From Lachnospiraceae bacterium (GTDB lineage: Bacteria; Bacillota; Clostridia; Lachnospirales; Lachnospiraceae), in the NCBI GenBank assembly GCA_022788085.1, contig JALEWA010000229.1:1-42552 (forward strand): a stretch of DNA of 42,552 nt, in the 5' to 3' direction. The translations under genes and the position numbers were made by a program. The notes beneath the pieces are model-generated. The model did no database searches. It had not been told where the DNA came from and was given only the letters and a program-made list of their open reading frames with translations. Below, in pieces: positions 25,613 through 33,420 of the stretch. Position 1 is the first letter of the stretch, and each line of letters opens with the position of its first letter.

Positions 25613-26464
25613 TTACCGGCTTTCTATTTCGCCAATCACTCTTTTAAAAATTGTAAAATTACTCTTATCTCTAGGTGAACAATACACCGCAAATTCGATA
25701 TTATGAAAGGCATATTGGTATTCCTCAATCACATTCTTTGAAGCCAATGCTACTACTTCAGGATTGTTCATAAATGCACCACATCCAAATGCACCAAGAA
25801 TAACTGTCTCTGCTCCTTGCCAAACAGCAACGTCCAGTATTCTTCTTAATCTTTTCTCGTGTATTTCAAGCAGCTCTTTATCTGATACTTTCACAGCATT
25901 TCTTCCATCTCCTGTGTTAAATGCATTGCCTGGCTGCTCTCTCAGATTTGGAGCAGCGCATGTAATAACATCTACGTCGTACCATTCACTCTCCGGCATA
26001 AGCTTTGGTTCTGCTGTATCAGACTTAAACACTGTCACATCAGGTGTATAAATAATATCATCGTTATGAATCGGATTGTGTGCTCTCCTATGTGGTATAT
26101 AGAATCCCTTCAACATCTTCGGTGTATTCAGACTAAAGAATAATCCGGAACACCTGCATAAACATTCTTCCTGCGCACTTGATCCCCGCTCTACACCACC
26201 ACCAGGATTGGATGCAGATGCAAAATTATGTACTACAACCTTTGTATCCTTATATGCAGAAGCGGCTTCATAAGTCCTCTTTCCGGATACAATGATTTTT
26301 GCCTTCGTGTCATTCCGTTTTCTATTTACTACCGGCAGTTCATCCTTTTCTAAAATCAATTTCTGCCCTTCCGTCGATTGCCTCACTGCTTCCTTTATTC
26401 TCGCATTGTTCGTACACAATTTCTCTGTATCTTCAAATACTAATACATTTTCTGTTCTTCCCAT
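25613..26464 (-). CDS. Microbial-type poly(ADP-ribose) glycohydrolase-like protein (TIGR02452)
   Basis: 283 residues with the PARG signature: NFASASNPGGGVERGSSAQEE gives the GGG loop and the catalytic Gln-Glu-Glu. Later landmarks are the ITCAAPNLR strand and VILGAFGCGAFMNNP, a macrodomain-like phosphate loop. Length and order match the bacterial TIGR02452/DUF2263 family, so removal of ADP-ribose from a target, or hydrolysis of a related ADP-ribose derivative, is likely. The protein is soluble. It lies between the PIN-like gene and the kinase-GNAT gene, all on the minus strand, in a part of the window with other ADP-ribose-linked genes. Confidence 0.9.
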   Translation of the reverse strand: MGRTENVLVFEDTEKLCTNNARIKEAVRQSTEGQKLILEKDELPVVNRKRNDTKAKIIVSGKRTYEAASAYKDTKVVVHNFASASNPGGGVERGSSAQEECLCRCSGLFFSLNTPKMLKGFYIPHRRAHNPIHNDDIIYTPDVTVFKSDTAEPKLMPESEWYDVDVITCAAPNLREQPGNAFNTGDGRNAVKVSDKELLEIHEKRLRRILDVAVWQGAETVILGAFGCGAFMNNPEVVALASKNVIEEYQYAFHNIEFAVYCSPRDKSNFTIFKRVIGEIESR

Positions 26465-26521
26465 TTTATATTCTTATCTCCTTCAAATCATTTTTACTGC
26501 TAAAGTTCATGATTTTTGTTA

Positions 26522-27658
26522 TCAGTCCTTAAATTCCTTCACAAATAAATGATCCCTGTCACCACCATAGTTTATAATATCCTTCACATATTGGTAACCA
26601 TAATGTTCATACAATCCAAAAAACTCTGTAGGAATATAGGTCTTGTCAAAGCCGTTTTCTTTTGCATATTCATTGGCAAAATCAATTAGCATACCACTTA
26701 TCTTATAACCTCTATACTCTTCTGAGACAAATACACATGAAACCCATGGATATATTTCCGGAATTGGGTAATAATCCGTTTTCATGATGGAAGTCATTCC
26801 AATAATCTTTCCATCCATCAAAGCCACAAACATTGCTTCCCAATCTGTAAACACCCATTCTCTGATCATATATGCGATATGTTCTCTGATCTCTATCCAG
26901 GAGCAATTACATACAAAATTCAATAAATCATCAGCTAATTGAGTTCCTTTTTCAACCTTCTTAATGACTATTTCCTTTTTGTTTATCCCCCTCTGCTCCA
27001 TGAAGTCTTTTTTCTCATTCCATCCAAAATGATTTTCTATTATTCTCATCGTTTCCTGAATACTTCTTGAATCATCCCTTTCCAGATAGAAGAACTCACT
27101 TTCCTTTATTTCTTTGCATCTTCCTGTATTTACACTTTCTAAAACCTGATTACAGAGTGCCTTTGCTTTTGGCACATCCGTTGCACTTTCAATGAAATCC
27201 TTAAAATCCGTATGGTCGGGACGATTGCAATAATCATCTATTACATTCTTTGGTTCTCTTAAAAGGAATGCTATATGAGCTTCATCTGTTAGACGTCTAG
27301 CCTCTTCCACCAAAATATGACAATCGCAGATTACCTTTTGATTTTGTGATATACGGATCAAGTCAGTAATCACAAAATCTAACTGCTCCCTCGTATTATT
27401 CAGAATCCAGTCCCTGTATTCATCAAAACTTCTCCCAAAAAACTCATCTGCATTCGCAAAGCTCTGATTCATGGCAGGTTGATCTGACATATTCGAAATA
27501 GCCTGATGTTGACTGAATACCTGGTCAATATCATATACCGGAATATTATATTTATTACCTAATTCACGGGAAATTGTACTCTTTCCTCCACATGCTGTCC
27601 CTGAAATGAAATATACATTCTTTAATGCTTCTTTTAATACATTATCCTTAATATTCAT
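26522..27658 (-). CDS. P-loop kinase-like domain fused to a GNAT acetyltransferase
   Basis: The ATG at 27658 follows AAGGAG at eight bases; the longer frame starts with GTG inside that site. Residues 1-225 are a P-loop kinase-like domain: Walker A SGTACGGKSTISREL, then PVYDIDQVF, a helical lid with conserved Arg/Asp (REPKNVIDDYCNRPDH) and an arm that ends at FFYLERDDSRS. Residues 235-378 are a GNAT domain with the acetyl-CoA loop (SEEYRGYKISGMLIDFANE) and the closing FYEHYGYQ-like element (GLYEHYGYQ). Kinase-acetyltransferase fusions recall bifunctional aminoglycoside enzymes, but neither half here looks like APH or AAC(6'). Substrate unknown; a small nucleotide-like or antibiotic-like compound is possible. 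Confidence 0.85.
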   Translation of the reverse strand: MNIKDNVLKEALKNVYFISGTACGGKSTISRELGNKYNIPVYDIDQVFSQHQAISNMSDQPAMNQSFANADEFFGRSFDEYRDWILNNTREQLDFVITDLIRISQNQKVICDCHILVEEARRLTDEAHIAFLLREPKNVIDDYCNRPDHTDFKDFIESATDVPKAKALCNQVLESVNTGRCKEIKESEFFYLERDDSRSIQETMRIIENHFGWNEKKDFMEQRGINKKEIVIKKVEKGTQLADDLLNFVCNCSWIEIREHIAYMIREWVFTDWEAMFVALMDGKIIGMTSIMKTDYYPIPEIYPWVSCVFVSEEYRGYKISGMLIDFANEYAKENGFDKTYIPTEFFGLYEHYGYQYVKDIINYGGDRDHLFVKEFKD

Positions 27659-27780
27659 ACTAAATATCTCCTTATTCACTTATTTCAAAGATATTTTTCT
27701 GCATATTACCAAGATAAAAAAGATGATGTCCAGCGGCAATCATCATAACTACCACTATGTTACAGCAATTTCCTATTACA

Positions 27781-27985
27781 AAAAAGCAGGGAATCTCCCT
27801 GCAACATGAATACAAAAACAAAATGTAACACGCTCCTGTTACGTAAGCTACTATATTGCAGAAAAATATCGATTCATGGTACACAAATAAGGCGGGGGAA
27901 CCGCCTATAAAAACAATGTTCCATTATCGGTTTTTTCTACAAACACTAGTATACATTCCGTACATTTCCTTCCTTATCAAATTTA
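27781..27985 (-). ncRNA. Possible small RNA or leader-peptide unit with own promoter and terminator
   Basis: On the minus strand a promoter (27991-28020) is followed by AAGGAAGG, a 13-codon frame (27924-27965, MYGMYTSVCRKNR), a GGCGG/CCGCC hairpin with a T-rich flank, and a strong terminator (27781-27803, GCAGGGA/TCCCTGC then TTTTTT). The ~205-base unit carries no recognisable gene; a 70-residue frame that crosses it has no ribosome site and reads through the terminator. It could be a small RNA, a peptide or a dead remnant. The gap 27659-28097 otherwise holds nothing I can identify. Confidence 0.4.
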
Positions 27986-27990
27986 GCTAT

Positions 27991-28020
27991 ATAATATCAC
28001 ACTTTCTTGTGCAGTATCAA
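27991..28020 (-). promoter_or_regulatory. Promoter of the small transcription unit
   Basis: TTGATA and TATTAT are 18 bases apart on the minus strand, ahead of the AAGGAAGG site and tiny frame. Confidence 0.45.
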
Positions 28021-28050
28021 CAGATTAGATAAATAATCTTCACATTATTA

Positions 28051-28070
28051 CTAACCATTAGACCAGGAGC
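28051..28070 (-). pseudogene. 5' fragment of a tRNA-Glu-like gene
   Basis: On the minus strand the 20 bases read GCTCCTGGTCTAATGGTTAG, close to the 5' half (acceptor end and D arm) of the tRNA-Glu at 40386-40458. No anticodon arm or T loop follows, so this is a broken copy. Confidence 0.6.
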
Positions 28071-28095
28071 CGAGCTTTCTTGGCTCCATTTTTTT
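28066..28095 (+). terminator. Plus-strand terminator-like hairpin
   Basis: GGAGCCGAG pairs with CTTGGCTCC (one G-U pair, loop CTTT) and is followed by ATTTTTTT. No plus-strand gene precedes it; one arm overlaps the tRNA-Glu remnant. Confidence 0.6.
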
Positions 28096-28097
28096 AT

Positions 28098-28142
28098 TCA
28101 AGCACTAATCTGTGCACTTACGTTTGTATCAATAACAACAAT
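28098..28142 (-). repeat. Copy A of a tail sequence shared with the truncated rtcB (40496-40540)
   Basis: The 45 bases encode [14 protein letters not shown] plus stop; copy B encodes LIVIDTDVKAQISA plus stop. 35 of 45 bases are identical and many differences are at third codon positions, as expected of homologous coding DNA. Confidence 0.75.
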
Positions 28143-28388
28143 ATCATCCATAGCAACATCTAATACTACAGCAAGTACTATCAAGTTATCAATGATGGGC
28201 ATTGCTGTCCCGTGCTGCCCTGTTTTGCATCCCCCTAAATAGCGACATTCAGATAAGAGCTCTGATCCTGCGGCTCTATGAATTGCTCCATCAACACCTC
28301 CACCACCAAGTAAACTTGAATTAGCTGCATTTACAATTGCCTGTGCATCTTCAACTTTTGTAATATCTCCTCTGATTGTCTTTATCAT
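28098..28388 (-). pseudogene. Chimera: macrodomain N-terminus joined to an XRE-regulator C-terminus
   Basis: Residues 1-57 are the start of an ADP-ribose-binding macrodomain ([20 protein letters not shown], then [18 protein letters not shown] and LGGCKTG). The remaining two thirds of the macrodomain are absent. The frame continues with [20 protein letters not shown] and [17 protein letters not shown]; the first part matches the last helices of a Cro/C1-type helix-turn-helix domain (the usual xxMPxxDNLxxLAxxLxVxxDDIV pattern). The product cannot be a working macrodomain. The last 15 codons match the end of the truncated rtcB at 40496 with 35 of 45 bases identical, and both are followed by tRNA-Glu-like sequence. 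Confidence 0.75.
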
Positions 28389-28415
28389 TATTTATCTTTC
28401 CCTCTTTTCTTGTAC

Positions 28416-28601
28416 CTATCTATATCTCTCATACATCATTTGCAATTTCGTCCGCTCAACCACATCCTCCGATTTTAAAATCTTTACGCCATCTCTCAAT
28501 ACAAATATCTATCCAAGGAACCGGTCACTGACTGCCACATTTACATTCACAATAAAATATATTTTAACTGCCGGATCAATAAAAAGAGCTTCTATTTCCT
28601 T
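28416..28601 (-). pseudogene. Possible coding remnant with an internal stop
   Basis: The minus strand reads KEIEALFIDPAVKIYFIVNV in an open stretch, meets TAG at 28509-28511, and continues with VLRDGVKILKSEDVVERTKL to a second TAG. Codon use looks protein-like on both sides of the stop. I do not recognise the family. It lies between the macrodomain chimera and the tandem repeats. Confidence 0.35.
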
Positions 28602-28618
28602 AAAATTTATATTTAATT

Positions 28619-28915
28619 GGTGAGAATGTTCTCACCCCCACTAAAACATAGAAATAATTTAATTAGTCGGAATCTTTTTATTGAAAATTCCAACTAAATT
28701 GGCTAAATCCTTTATTTAGTCGGGGAAAATACACTCAAAGCCTTTACGAAAACATAGAAATAATATAATGAACAAGATTTTTTTACTAAAAATCCCTACT
28801 AGCTTAGCTATATTATCTATTTAGTCGGGGAAGGATACTCCCAAAACCCCGACTAAAACACAGAAATGATCTAATTAGTTGGGATTTTTATTGATATCCC
28901 TAATTCCTACTGCAC
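28619..28915. repeat. Tandem 106-bp repeats with internal hairpins
   Basis: Units begin at 28640, 28746 and 28852 with ACTAAAACATAGAAATAA or a close variant, an exact 106-base period; a partial unit precedes the first and the third is cut at about 28915. Each unit has two palindromic parts built from TTTAGTCGGGG and its complement, for example TTTAGTCGGGG (28820-28830) and CCCCGACTAAA in the next unit. Unit identity is moderate, so the array is old. There is no coding potential and it is not CRISPR-like. It fills most of the gap 28602-28997. Confidence 0.8.
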
Positions 28916-28997
28916 CATTTTCAGTGACAGATTTATTGTTCTTTGCGAAATGGGCAAATAGACAAAGAGCCTGCCTAATTATCAATGATGAAGTACA

Positions 28998-29339
28998 CTA
29001 GTTCCATCCCTTCCATACTTCCGGCTGATACCCCAGTGTAGACTGCTTTCCATTTCGAACAACAGGTGTCTTGATTACAGAGGGATTCTCCAGAATCTTT
29101 TCCAGCCTGTCCTCATCAGCAATGTACTTGATAAGCGCAAGAGTATCCTGACCCTTCCCTTCCCAATTAATCATATTCTCAAGACCACCATTTGCCTGAG
29201 CAACCGATGTGAATTCCCCCTTGCTCATGCCCTTCTCCTTCATATCAATAAACTGATACCTGATACCGCGTTCCTTGAAAAAGCGCTCTGCTTTCTTGGT
29301 ATCATTGCATTTCTTTGTTCCAAATATCTGAATATTCAT
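28998..29339 (-). CDS. ArsC/Spx-family thioredoxin-fold protein
   Basis: 113 residues of the arsenate reductase (ArsC/YffB/Spx) fold: IFGTKKCNDTKKAERFFKER with a single cysteine at the active loop, then the RYQFIDMKEKG strand and a C-terminal PSVIKTPVVRNGK segment, the usual cis-Pro region. There is no second cysteine as CxxC, so it resembles the YffB-type glutathione-independent reductases rather than Spx. No ars operon is nearby. It is followed on the right by the flavin reductase gene with a 38-base gap, same strand, so the two may form a redox unit. Confidence 0.88.
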   Translation of the reverse strand: MNIQIFGTKKCNDTKKAERFFKERGIRYQFIDMKEKGMSKGEFTSVAQANGGLENMINWEGKGQDTLALIKYIADEDRLEKILENPSVIKTPVVRNGKQSTLGYQPEVWKGWN

Positions 29340-29377
29340 TACTTCTAAACCCTTCTAATCTGGTTATCCCTGTATAT

Positions 29378-29929
29378 TTATTTAAGTTTTAGACCATCTG
29401 AAAAAGCCTTACCTACAACATCTCCAAGCGCAACATATGTATTTGCAGATGCATCAAAGGCAATTGGTTTGAGCTTCTTGATATCAATCTGTCCATCTGT
29501 GAGAATTGATTCATCAGCTGTTACATTCACAATCTCACCAATAAGAATCCCATCTTCAAAACTCTTGACCTTGCACTCTAAAGCTACAGGAAGTTCATTA
29601 ATAAGTGGAGCATTTACCTTTTCACTCTTTGTTGCCGTAAATCCCGCCTTCTCGAACTTATTCGGCACCTTAGATGCTGATTCAACACCAACATAATCAC
29701 AGGAAACTACAGTATCTTCTGTCGCAAAGCTAACAGTAAATGCCCCTGTTACCGCTAAATTCTCAGTCGTCTTGTGTTCTGAAAGGCTGATTGAAATTTC
29801 TTTATAATCGGAAATCATGCCCCATGCTGCATTCATAGCATTTGGAACTCCATCCTTGTCATATGTTCCAATTATTAATACCGGCATTGGAAATACCAAT
29901 GGTTTTGACCCTAAATCTACTCTACTCAT
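29378..29929 (-). CDS. Flavin reductase-like FMN-binding protein
   Basis: 183 residues with the split-barrel FMN-binding fold of the flavin reductase family: PMPVLIIGTYDKDGVPNAMN, then ISISLSEHKTTENL, FTVSFATEDTV and EIVNVTADESIL. It should bind FMN and transfer electrons; partner unknown. Start ATG follows AAGGAGG. It precedes the ArsC-like gene on the same strand and probably shares its transcript. Confidence 0.9.
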   Translation of the reverse strand: MSRVDLGSKPLVFPMPVLIIGTYDKDGVPNAMNAAWGMISDYKEISISLSEHKTTENLAVTGAFTVSFATEDTVVSCDYVGVESASKVPNKFEKAGFTATKSEKVNAPLINELPVALECKVKSFEDGILIGEIVNVTADESILTDGQIDIKKLKPIAFDASANTYVALGDVVGKAFSDGLKLK

Positions 29930-29960
29930 TTCTATTCCTCCTTAAATGCTTCGCTCAATA

Positions 29961-30293
29961 TCATTTACCACAATCAGTATATTTTTCAGTTTCATGTTGC
30001 TCTTCCGGAGATTCCTCGTCCATTTCTCTAAGCGCATCCATATAGTTATCCATCCAATCTGACATTTTTATAGCCTTTTCAGAATACTCATCAGGCTCGT
30101 CTATATCTTCCGGCCACTCATCACCTTCATCAATCCCCTGATTACAAAGCCAGTCTTCTGATACTTCAAACCGGCACTCTCTGCCATCGTCACTTTCCAA
30201 TGTAACAAGCGCCATCAATGGTTCTCCCGGCATTCTTTCCTCGCAACCATAATCAGCCTCTTCTATTCTACTCACAAACCACATACTCAACAT
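29961..30293 (-). CDS. Acidic hypothetical protein
   Basis: 110 residues, strongly acidic, with many Asp/Glu clusters in the second half (EGDEWPEDIDEPDEYSE). An N-terminal part that includes RMPGEPLMALVTLESDDG looks like a small beta domain. No membrane segment. I do not recognise a family. The ATG at 30293 lies very near AGGAG; an ATG three codons later is an alternative. It lies 31 bases upstream of the flavin reductase gene, so it may start that operon. Confidence 0.7.
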   Translation of the reverse strand: MLSMWFVSRIEEADYGCEERMPGEPLMALVTLESDDGRECRFEVSEDWLCNQGIDEGDEWPEDIDEPDEYSEKAIKMSDWMDNYMDALREMDEESPEEQHETEKYTDCGK

Positions 30294-30438
30294 CTGCTCC
30301 TACATAATTTCTGTATGTTCTCCATTCTGCCTATATAACAATTCAATTGCAATGGTCCACTTCATATTAGATATTTCGTGCCGTTCAACCGGTATACTTC
30401 AGTGAAAGCATACTTGCTTCAGGATTTCTCCCAAATAT

Positions 30439-30756
30439 TCACCTGCTCAGTATTAGCTTCACTGCATCAATCAGATCACCACTGAATCCTTCCAGATCAA
30501 CCAATGTAATAACTTTCTTTTTTACCAAAAGCGCAATATCCCAAATAGCGTCCGATTTATTTAGTTCTATCATCACGCCAGGATGCTTCTTGTCCTTTTT
30601 CATTCTCTCCTCAAGCTCCCAAAAATGATCCGATGCATTTCCGGGAGAACTGAGTAGTTTAATATACTCCTTAACCAATCGCTCCATATAATGCTCCTGC
30701 CACTCAGGAATCCTTTCTCGAAACAGCTTCCAATCCCGTTTAGAAATCTCCATCAT
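30439..30756 (-). CDS. Small helical hypothetical protein
   Basis: About 105 residues, start ATG at 30756 after AAGGGAG (a second ATG follows directly). It is helical, with WKLFRERIPEWQEHYMERLV near the start and a hydrophobic C-terminal half (VITLVDLEGFSGDLIDAVKL). It may bind protein; no catalytic motif is visible. I do not recognise a named family, though it reads like a conserved clostridial protein. It is separated from the acidic protein by about 145 bases. Confidence 0.75.
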   Translation of the reverse strand: MMEISKRDWKLFRERIPEWQEHYMERLVKEYIKLLSSPGNASDHFWELEERMKKDKKHPGVMIELNKSDAIWDIALLVKKKVITLVDLEGFSGDLIDAVKLILSR

Positions 30757-30941
30757 TATCACTCCCTTCTTGTTATGTTAAAATTAATTTAAAAAAATAT
30801 TGGACAATCCGATAAAAATATATTTATATGATACCATACAAACACTTCTCATTGGCAGAGATTTTTTAAATGTGGTCCCACTTTCTGCTCATGCGGTATA
30901 GTTGTATTATTCTATACCTCAGACTGTAGACAAAATCAAAA

Positions 30942-30991
30942 AATAATACAGCTATGTATATTAACGAATAAACATACATAGCTATATTATT
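30942..30991. repeat. Inverted repeat in the gap 30757-31136
   Basis: AATAATACAGCTATGTAT and ATACATAGCTATATTATT form a near-perfect 18-bp stem. It could end transcription from either side, but T runs are short. I see no gene in the rest of this ~370-base gap. Confidence 0.6.
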
Positions 30992-31136
30992 TTAACCTTT
31001 CGACTTTCAATATCAATTCTCATGTCTATCACCATCTCGAAAAATTTGTCACTTAAAACCCGGGCGTTGCCATGGGCATGTCCTGTTTTTTTCTTGCTTC
31101 AACTCCAGCATTGTCCTTTTCGGGGCATCTCTCTCA

Positions 31137-31700
31137 CTAATTAATCCTCCCAACCTCATACTCTTCCATGTTTTTCCCAAGCATTTTCATAATCTGCATT
31201 TCATCCCGCGCATCTGTCAATGCATTATGTACTTCACTATAGTAGTAATCTCCGGACAATAGTCTGTATATGGCTTCCACTCCAAAATTACTCTTTAATC
31301 TTCCTGTTTTGCAACACTCAAATTCATCTGTAATTTTGCTATTATGTTGTCTGTACGCAGCAAGTCGCATAATATCATACCAGACGAGATGATTAAGTTC
31401 ACTTAAATGAGAATAATCAAATTTTGCATTATAAGCAAACATCTTCTTTATTCCATTACGCTCGATAAAACCATCTAAATCTGCAATAATTTCCTGGGAG
31501 CCTGCTACATTATTAATCTCTATACCTTTATATTTCAATACATGTGAATACATCGCATGGGATTTGTATTGTGGATCAAATAATCCATAATATTCATCTA
31601 CTATTTTATAATCAGTTGCATTCACTGCAACGATTCCTACAGAAATTAATTGATTGGAAAAGTTTGTTTCTGTATCAATTACTCCAAATATTTCACTCAT
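31137..31700 (-). CDS. DEDDh 3'-5' exonuclease (RNase T / DnaQ fold)
   Basis: 187 residues with the three exonuclease motifs: Exo I IDTET at the start, Exo II AYNAKFDYSHL, and Exo III HNALTDARDE, where the His five residues before the Asp marks the DEDDh class. Length fits a free-standing nuclease. Substrate may be RNA or DNA; nothing in the sequence decides. The ATG at 31700 follows AGGCAGG. It comes right after the NhaC gene and its small overlapping frame, same strand, 22 bases away. Confidence 0.9.
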   Translation of the reverse strand: MSEIFGVIDTETNFSNQLISVGIVAVNATDYKIVDEYYGLFDPQYKSHAMYSHVLKYKGIEINNVAGSQEIIADLDGFIERNGIKKMFAYNAKFDYSHLSELNHLVWYDIMRLAAYRQHNSKITDEFECCKTGRLKSNFGVEAIYRLLSGDYYYSEVHNALTDARDEMQIMKMLGKNMEEYEVGRIN

Positions 31701-31722
31701 CATAAGTTACCTGCCTAATACT

Positions 31723-31917
31723 TTATTCTTTATCCTTCAAGACTCTCTGCCGGAAGTTAATTATTTCTTTTATAGATATAGTTCCTTTAGAGCTTCCGTT
31801 AATTGCCCCTCTGACATCTTTATCAACCAAAAATGCCATAAATTCCCCAGCTTCATCAGAACATATAAATCCCATTTGATAATCCGGATTATCAACATGC
31901 ATAGGAGTAGATTTCAT
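31723..31917 (-). CDS. Small protein frame coupled to the antiporter gene
   Basis: A 64-residue frame starts at an ATG that overlaps the NhaC stop as ATGA. The product (MKSTPMHVDNPDYQMGFICS at the start) has a charged, mixed composition, no membrane helix and no known family. The four-base overlap suggests translational coupling. A longer frame from 32100 that overlaps the antiporter end is not supported. It may be a real accessory peptide or a remnant of another gene. Confidence 0.45.
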   Translation of the reverse strand: MKSTPMHVDNPDYQMGFICSDEAGEFMAFLVDKDVRGAINGSSKGTISIKEIINFRQRVLKDKE

Positions 31918-33305
31918 GACATGTTTGATATCTTTTTCTTTCTCTTCGTCACCCCATATCCAGTAAAGACTGCTACAATCAACACAATGAGCATACAGAT
32001 TGAGTAAAAATTCACCAAAGGAATAGATGCCGGCGCAACTGCAAAGTTCTCCCCGAACTGCGCTGACTGCTGGGCTGGAATCACGCAGTGTACCGTCCAT
32101 GGCGATAAAAAGCAGAAAACACAGCCGGTACAGTCAAGCAGATTGGCACGACGACAGGGATCCACACCATTTTTTTCACCGATCTCATTTACCAGGTCAC
32201 CCAGTGCCACGATCGCCACGGAAATGACTCCTGTAATCATACTCAGGATTCCTGCAGACACAACAATTGTAGTTTCCGCACTTTTCCTTGATCTTGAAAA
32301 GCGATTCAATAAAGAACCTACACTTTCAAACATCCCGCTCGCTTCCATGACACCGGTCAGTGCAAATACCCCTATCAGCATACATATGGTACCTGCCGTA
32401 CCTGTGATTGCCGTGATCACCAAACCTTCTACAGAGAATCCCCCCGGAAAAGCCAGAAAATCACTCACTGAATAAATACCACTGATCAGTCCCACTACAG
32501 CTCCAGCTACAATCCCCCAGGATAATGCAACTACAAGATGCTTTCGCATTAGACACAACGTAATAATCACTACAGGGATCACCAGCATCAAAAGACTCAC
32601 CGGCTTCTCAGCTGCTTCTTTTACCCCCTCCAGAACAACCTTTGCATCTGTTGTTTTGGTAAAGGCAAAAAACAGGATCAAAGCACCCACCGCTGCCGGG
32701 ATGGAATAACGGGTACGGGTTTTGACCACCATCCCAAGATCTGCATGCTGGGTGGTAGAGGATGCGATGGTTGTATCTGAAATCGGTCCTAAATTATCAC
32801 CAAATGCTGCTCCCGATACAATGGCTCCAATCATATATTCCGGAGCAACCCCTGCCATCACACCGACCGGAAAAAGAATCGGAATCACAACAAAATAAGT
32901 CCCTACCGATGTTCCTGTCGCAAATGCAAGCAAGCAGGTAATCACAAATGTAGCGACAACGAAAAATCGACCTGTCAGTCCGGCAGAAACCACATACGAT
33001 GCGATGGTCTGCACCATGCCGCTGGAAGAAATCATTTTCCCGGAAATCGCTGCCAAAATGACCGCAAGCACAATGACCGAAAACATAGGCTTGCTAAGTC
33101 CATGAATAATCGCCGCTCCATAGGCCTGGTCATCCTTTGCAAAAACCGCACCAACGACTACCGCCGCAAAAAAAGCGACTACATAACCATTTACATTTGA
33201 CTGATTACATGCTGCCCATATGATTATGATGCATGCTGTTAATAAAGGCAAAAGCCTTCCTAATCTTCCCAAATAAAATTCTACTTGTTTTGGTTTCTTC
33301 TCCAT
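31914..33305 (-). CDS. NhaC-family Na+/H+ antiporter-like transporter
   Basis: 463 residues, about eleven or twelve membrane helices. The family landmark GAAFGDNLGPISDTTIASS is intact, as are the helix-rich ends. The start (MEKKPKQVEFYLGRLGRLL) is followed at once by membrane helices. DNA of this gene looks richer in G and C than its neighbours, with different codon choices, which hints at recent transfer. Na+ or organic-acid exchange is the likely function; no pathway genes lie beside it. It overlaps the small frame at 31723-31917 by four bases. Confidence 0.9.
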   Translation of the reverse strand: MEKKPKQVEFYLGRLGRLLPLLTACIIIIWAACNQSNVNGYVVAFFAAVVVGAVFAKDDQAYGAAIIHGLSKPMFSVIVLAVILAAISGKMISSSGMVQTIASYVVSAGLTGRFFVVATFVITCLLAFATGTSVGTYFVVIPILFPVGVMAGVAPEYMIGAIVSGAAFGDNLGPISDTTIASSTTQHADLGMVVKTRTRYSIPAAVGALILFFAFTKTTDAKVVLEGVKEAAEKPVSLLMLVIPVVIITLCLMRKHLVVALSWGIVAGAVVGLISGIYSVSDFLAFPGGFSVEGLVITAITGTAGTICMLIGVFALTGVMEASGMFESVGSLLNRFSRSRKSAETTIVVSAGILSMITGVISVAIVALGDLVNEIGEKNGVDPCRRANLLDCTGCVFCFLSPWTVHCVIPAQQSAQFGENFAVAPASIPLVNFYSICMLIVLIVAVFTGYGVTKRKKKISNMS

Positions 33306-33420
33306 AAATCCCCCTATCCCAAAATTTGGCAGTTTCTTTTGTTGAAATGTATTTGATATCGATCATAATGAGACTTCCTTTCGGAAATATTATAACACTT
33401 TCAGCAACTCAAACAATATC

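Noticed and set aside
27672-27884. 70-residue Cys-rich frame
   Set aside because: GTG start without a ribosome site, and the frame passes through a strong terminator hairpin.
28066-28095. Riboswitch near the macrodomain chimera
   Set aside because: Only a simple terminator-like hairpin is present, without a conserved aptamer pattern that I can recognise.
28619-28915. CRISPR array
   Set aside because: The period is 106 bases with diverged units and no short constant repeat with unique spacers; no cas genes are present.
31918-32100. Longer start for the 64-residue frame after nhaC
   Set aside because: It would overlap the antiporter gene by almost 190 bases in another frame without any ribosome site.
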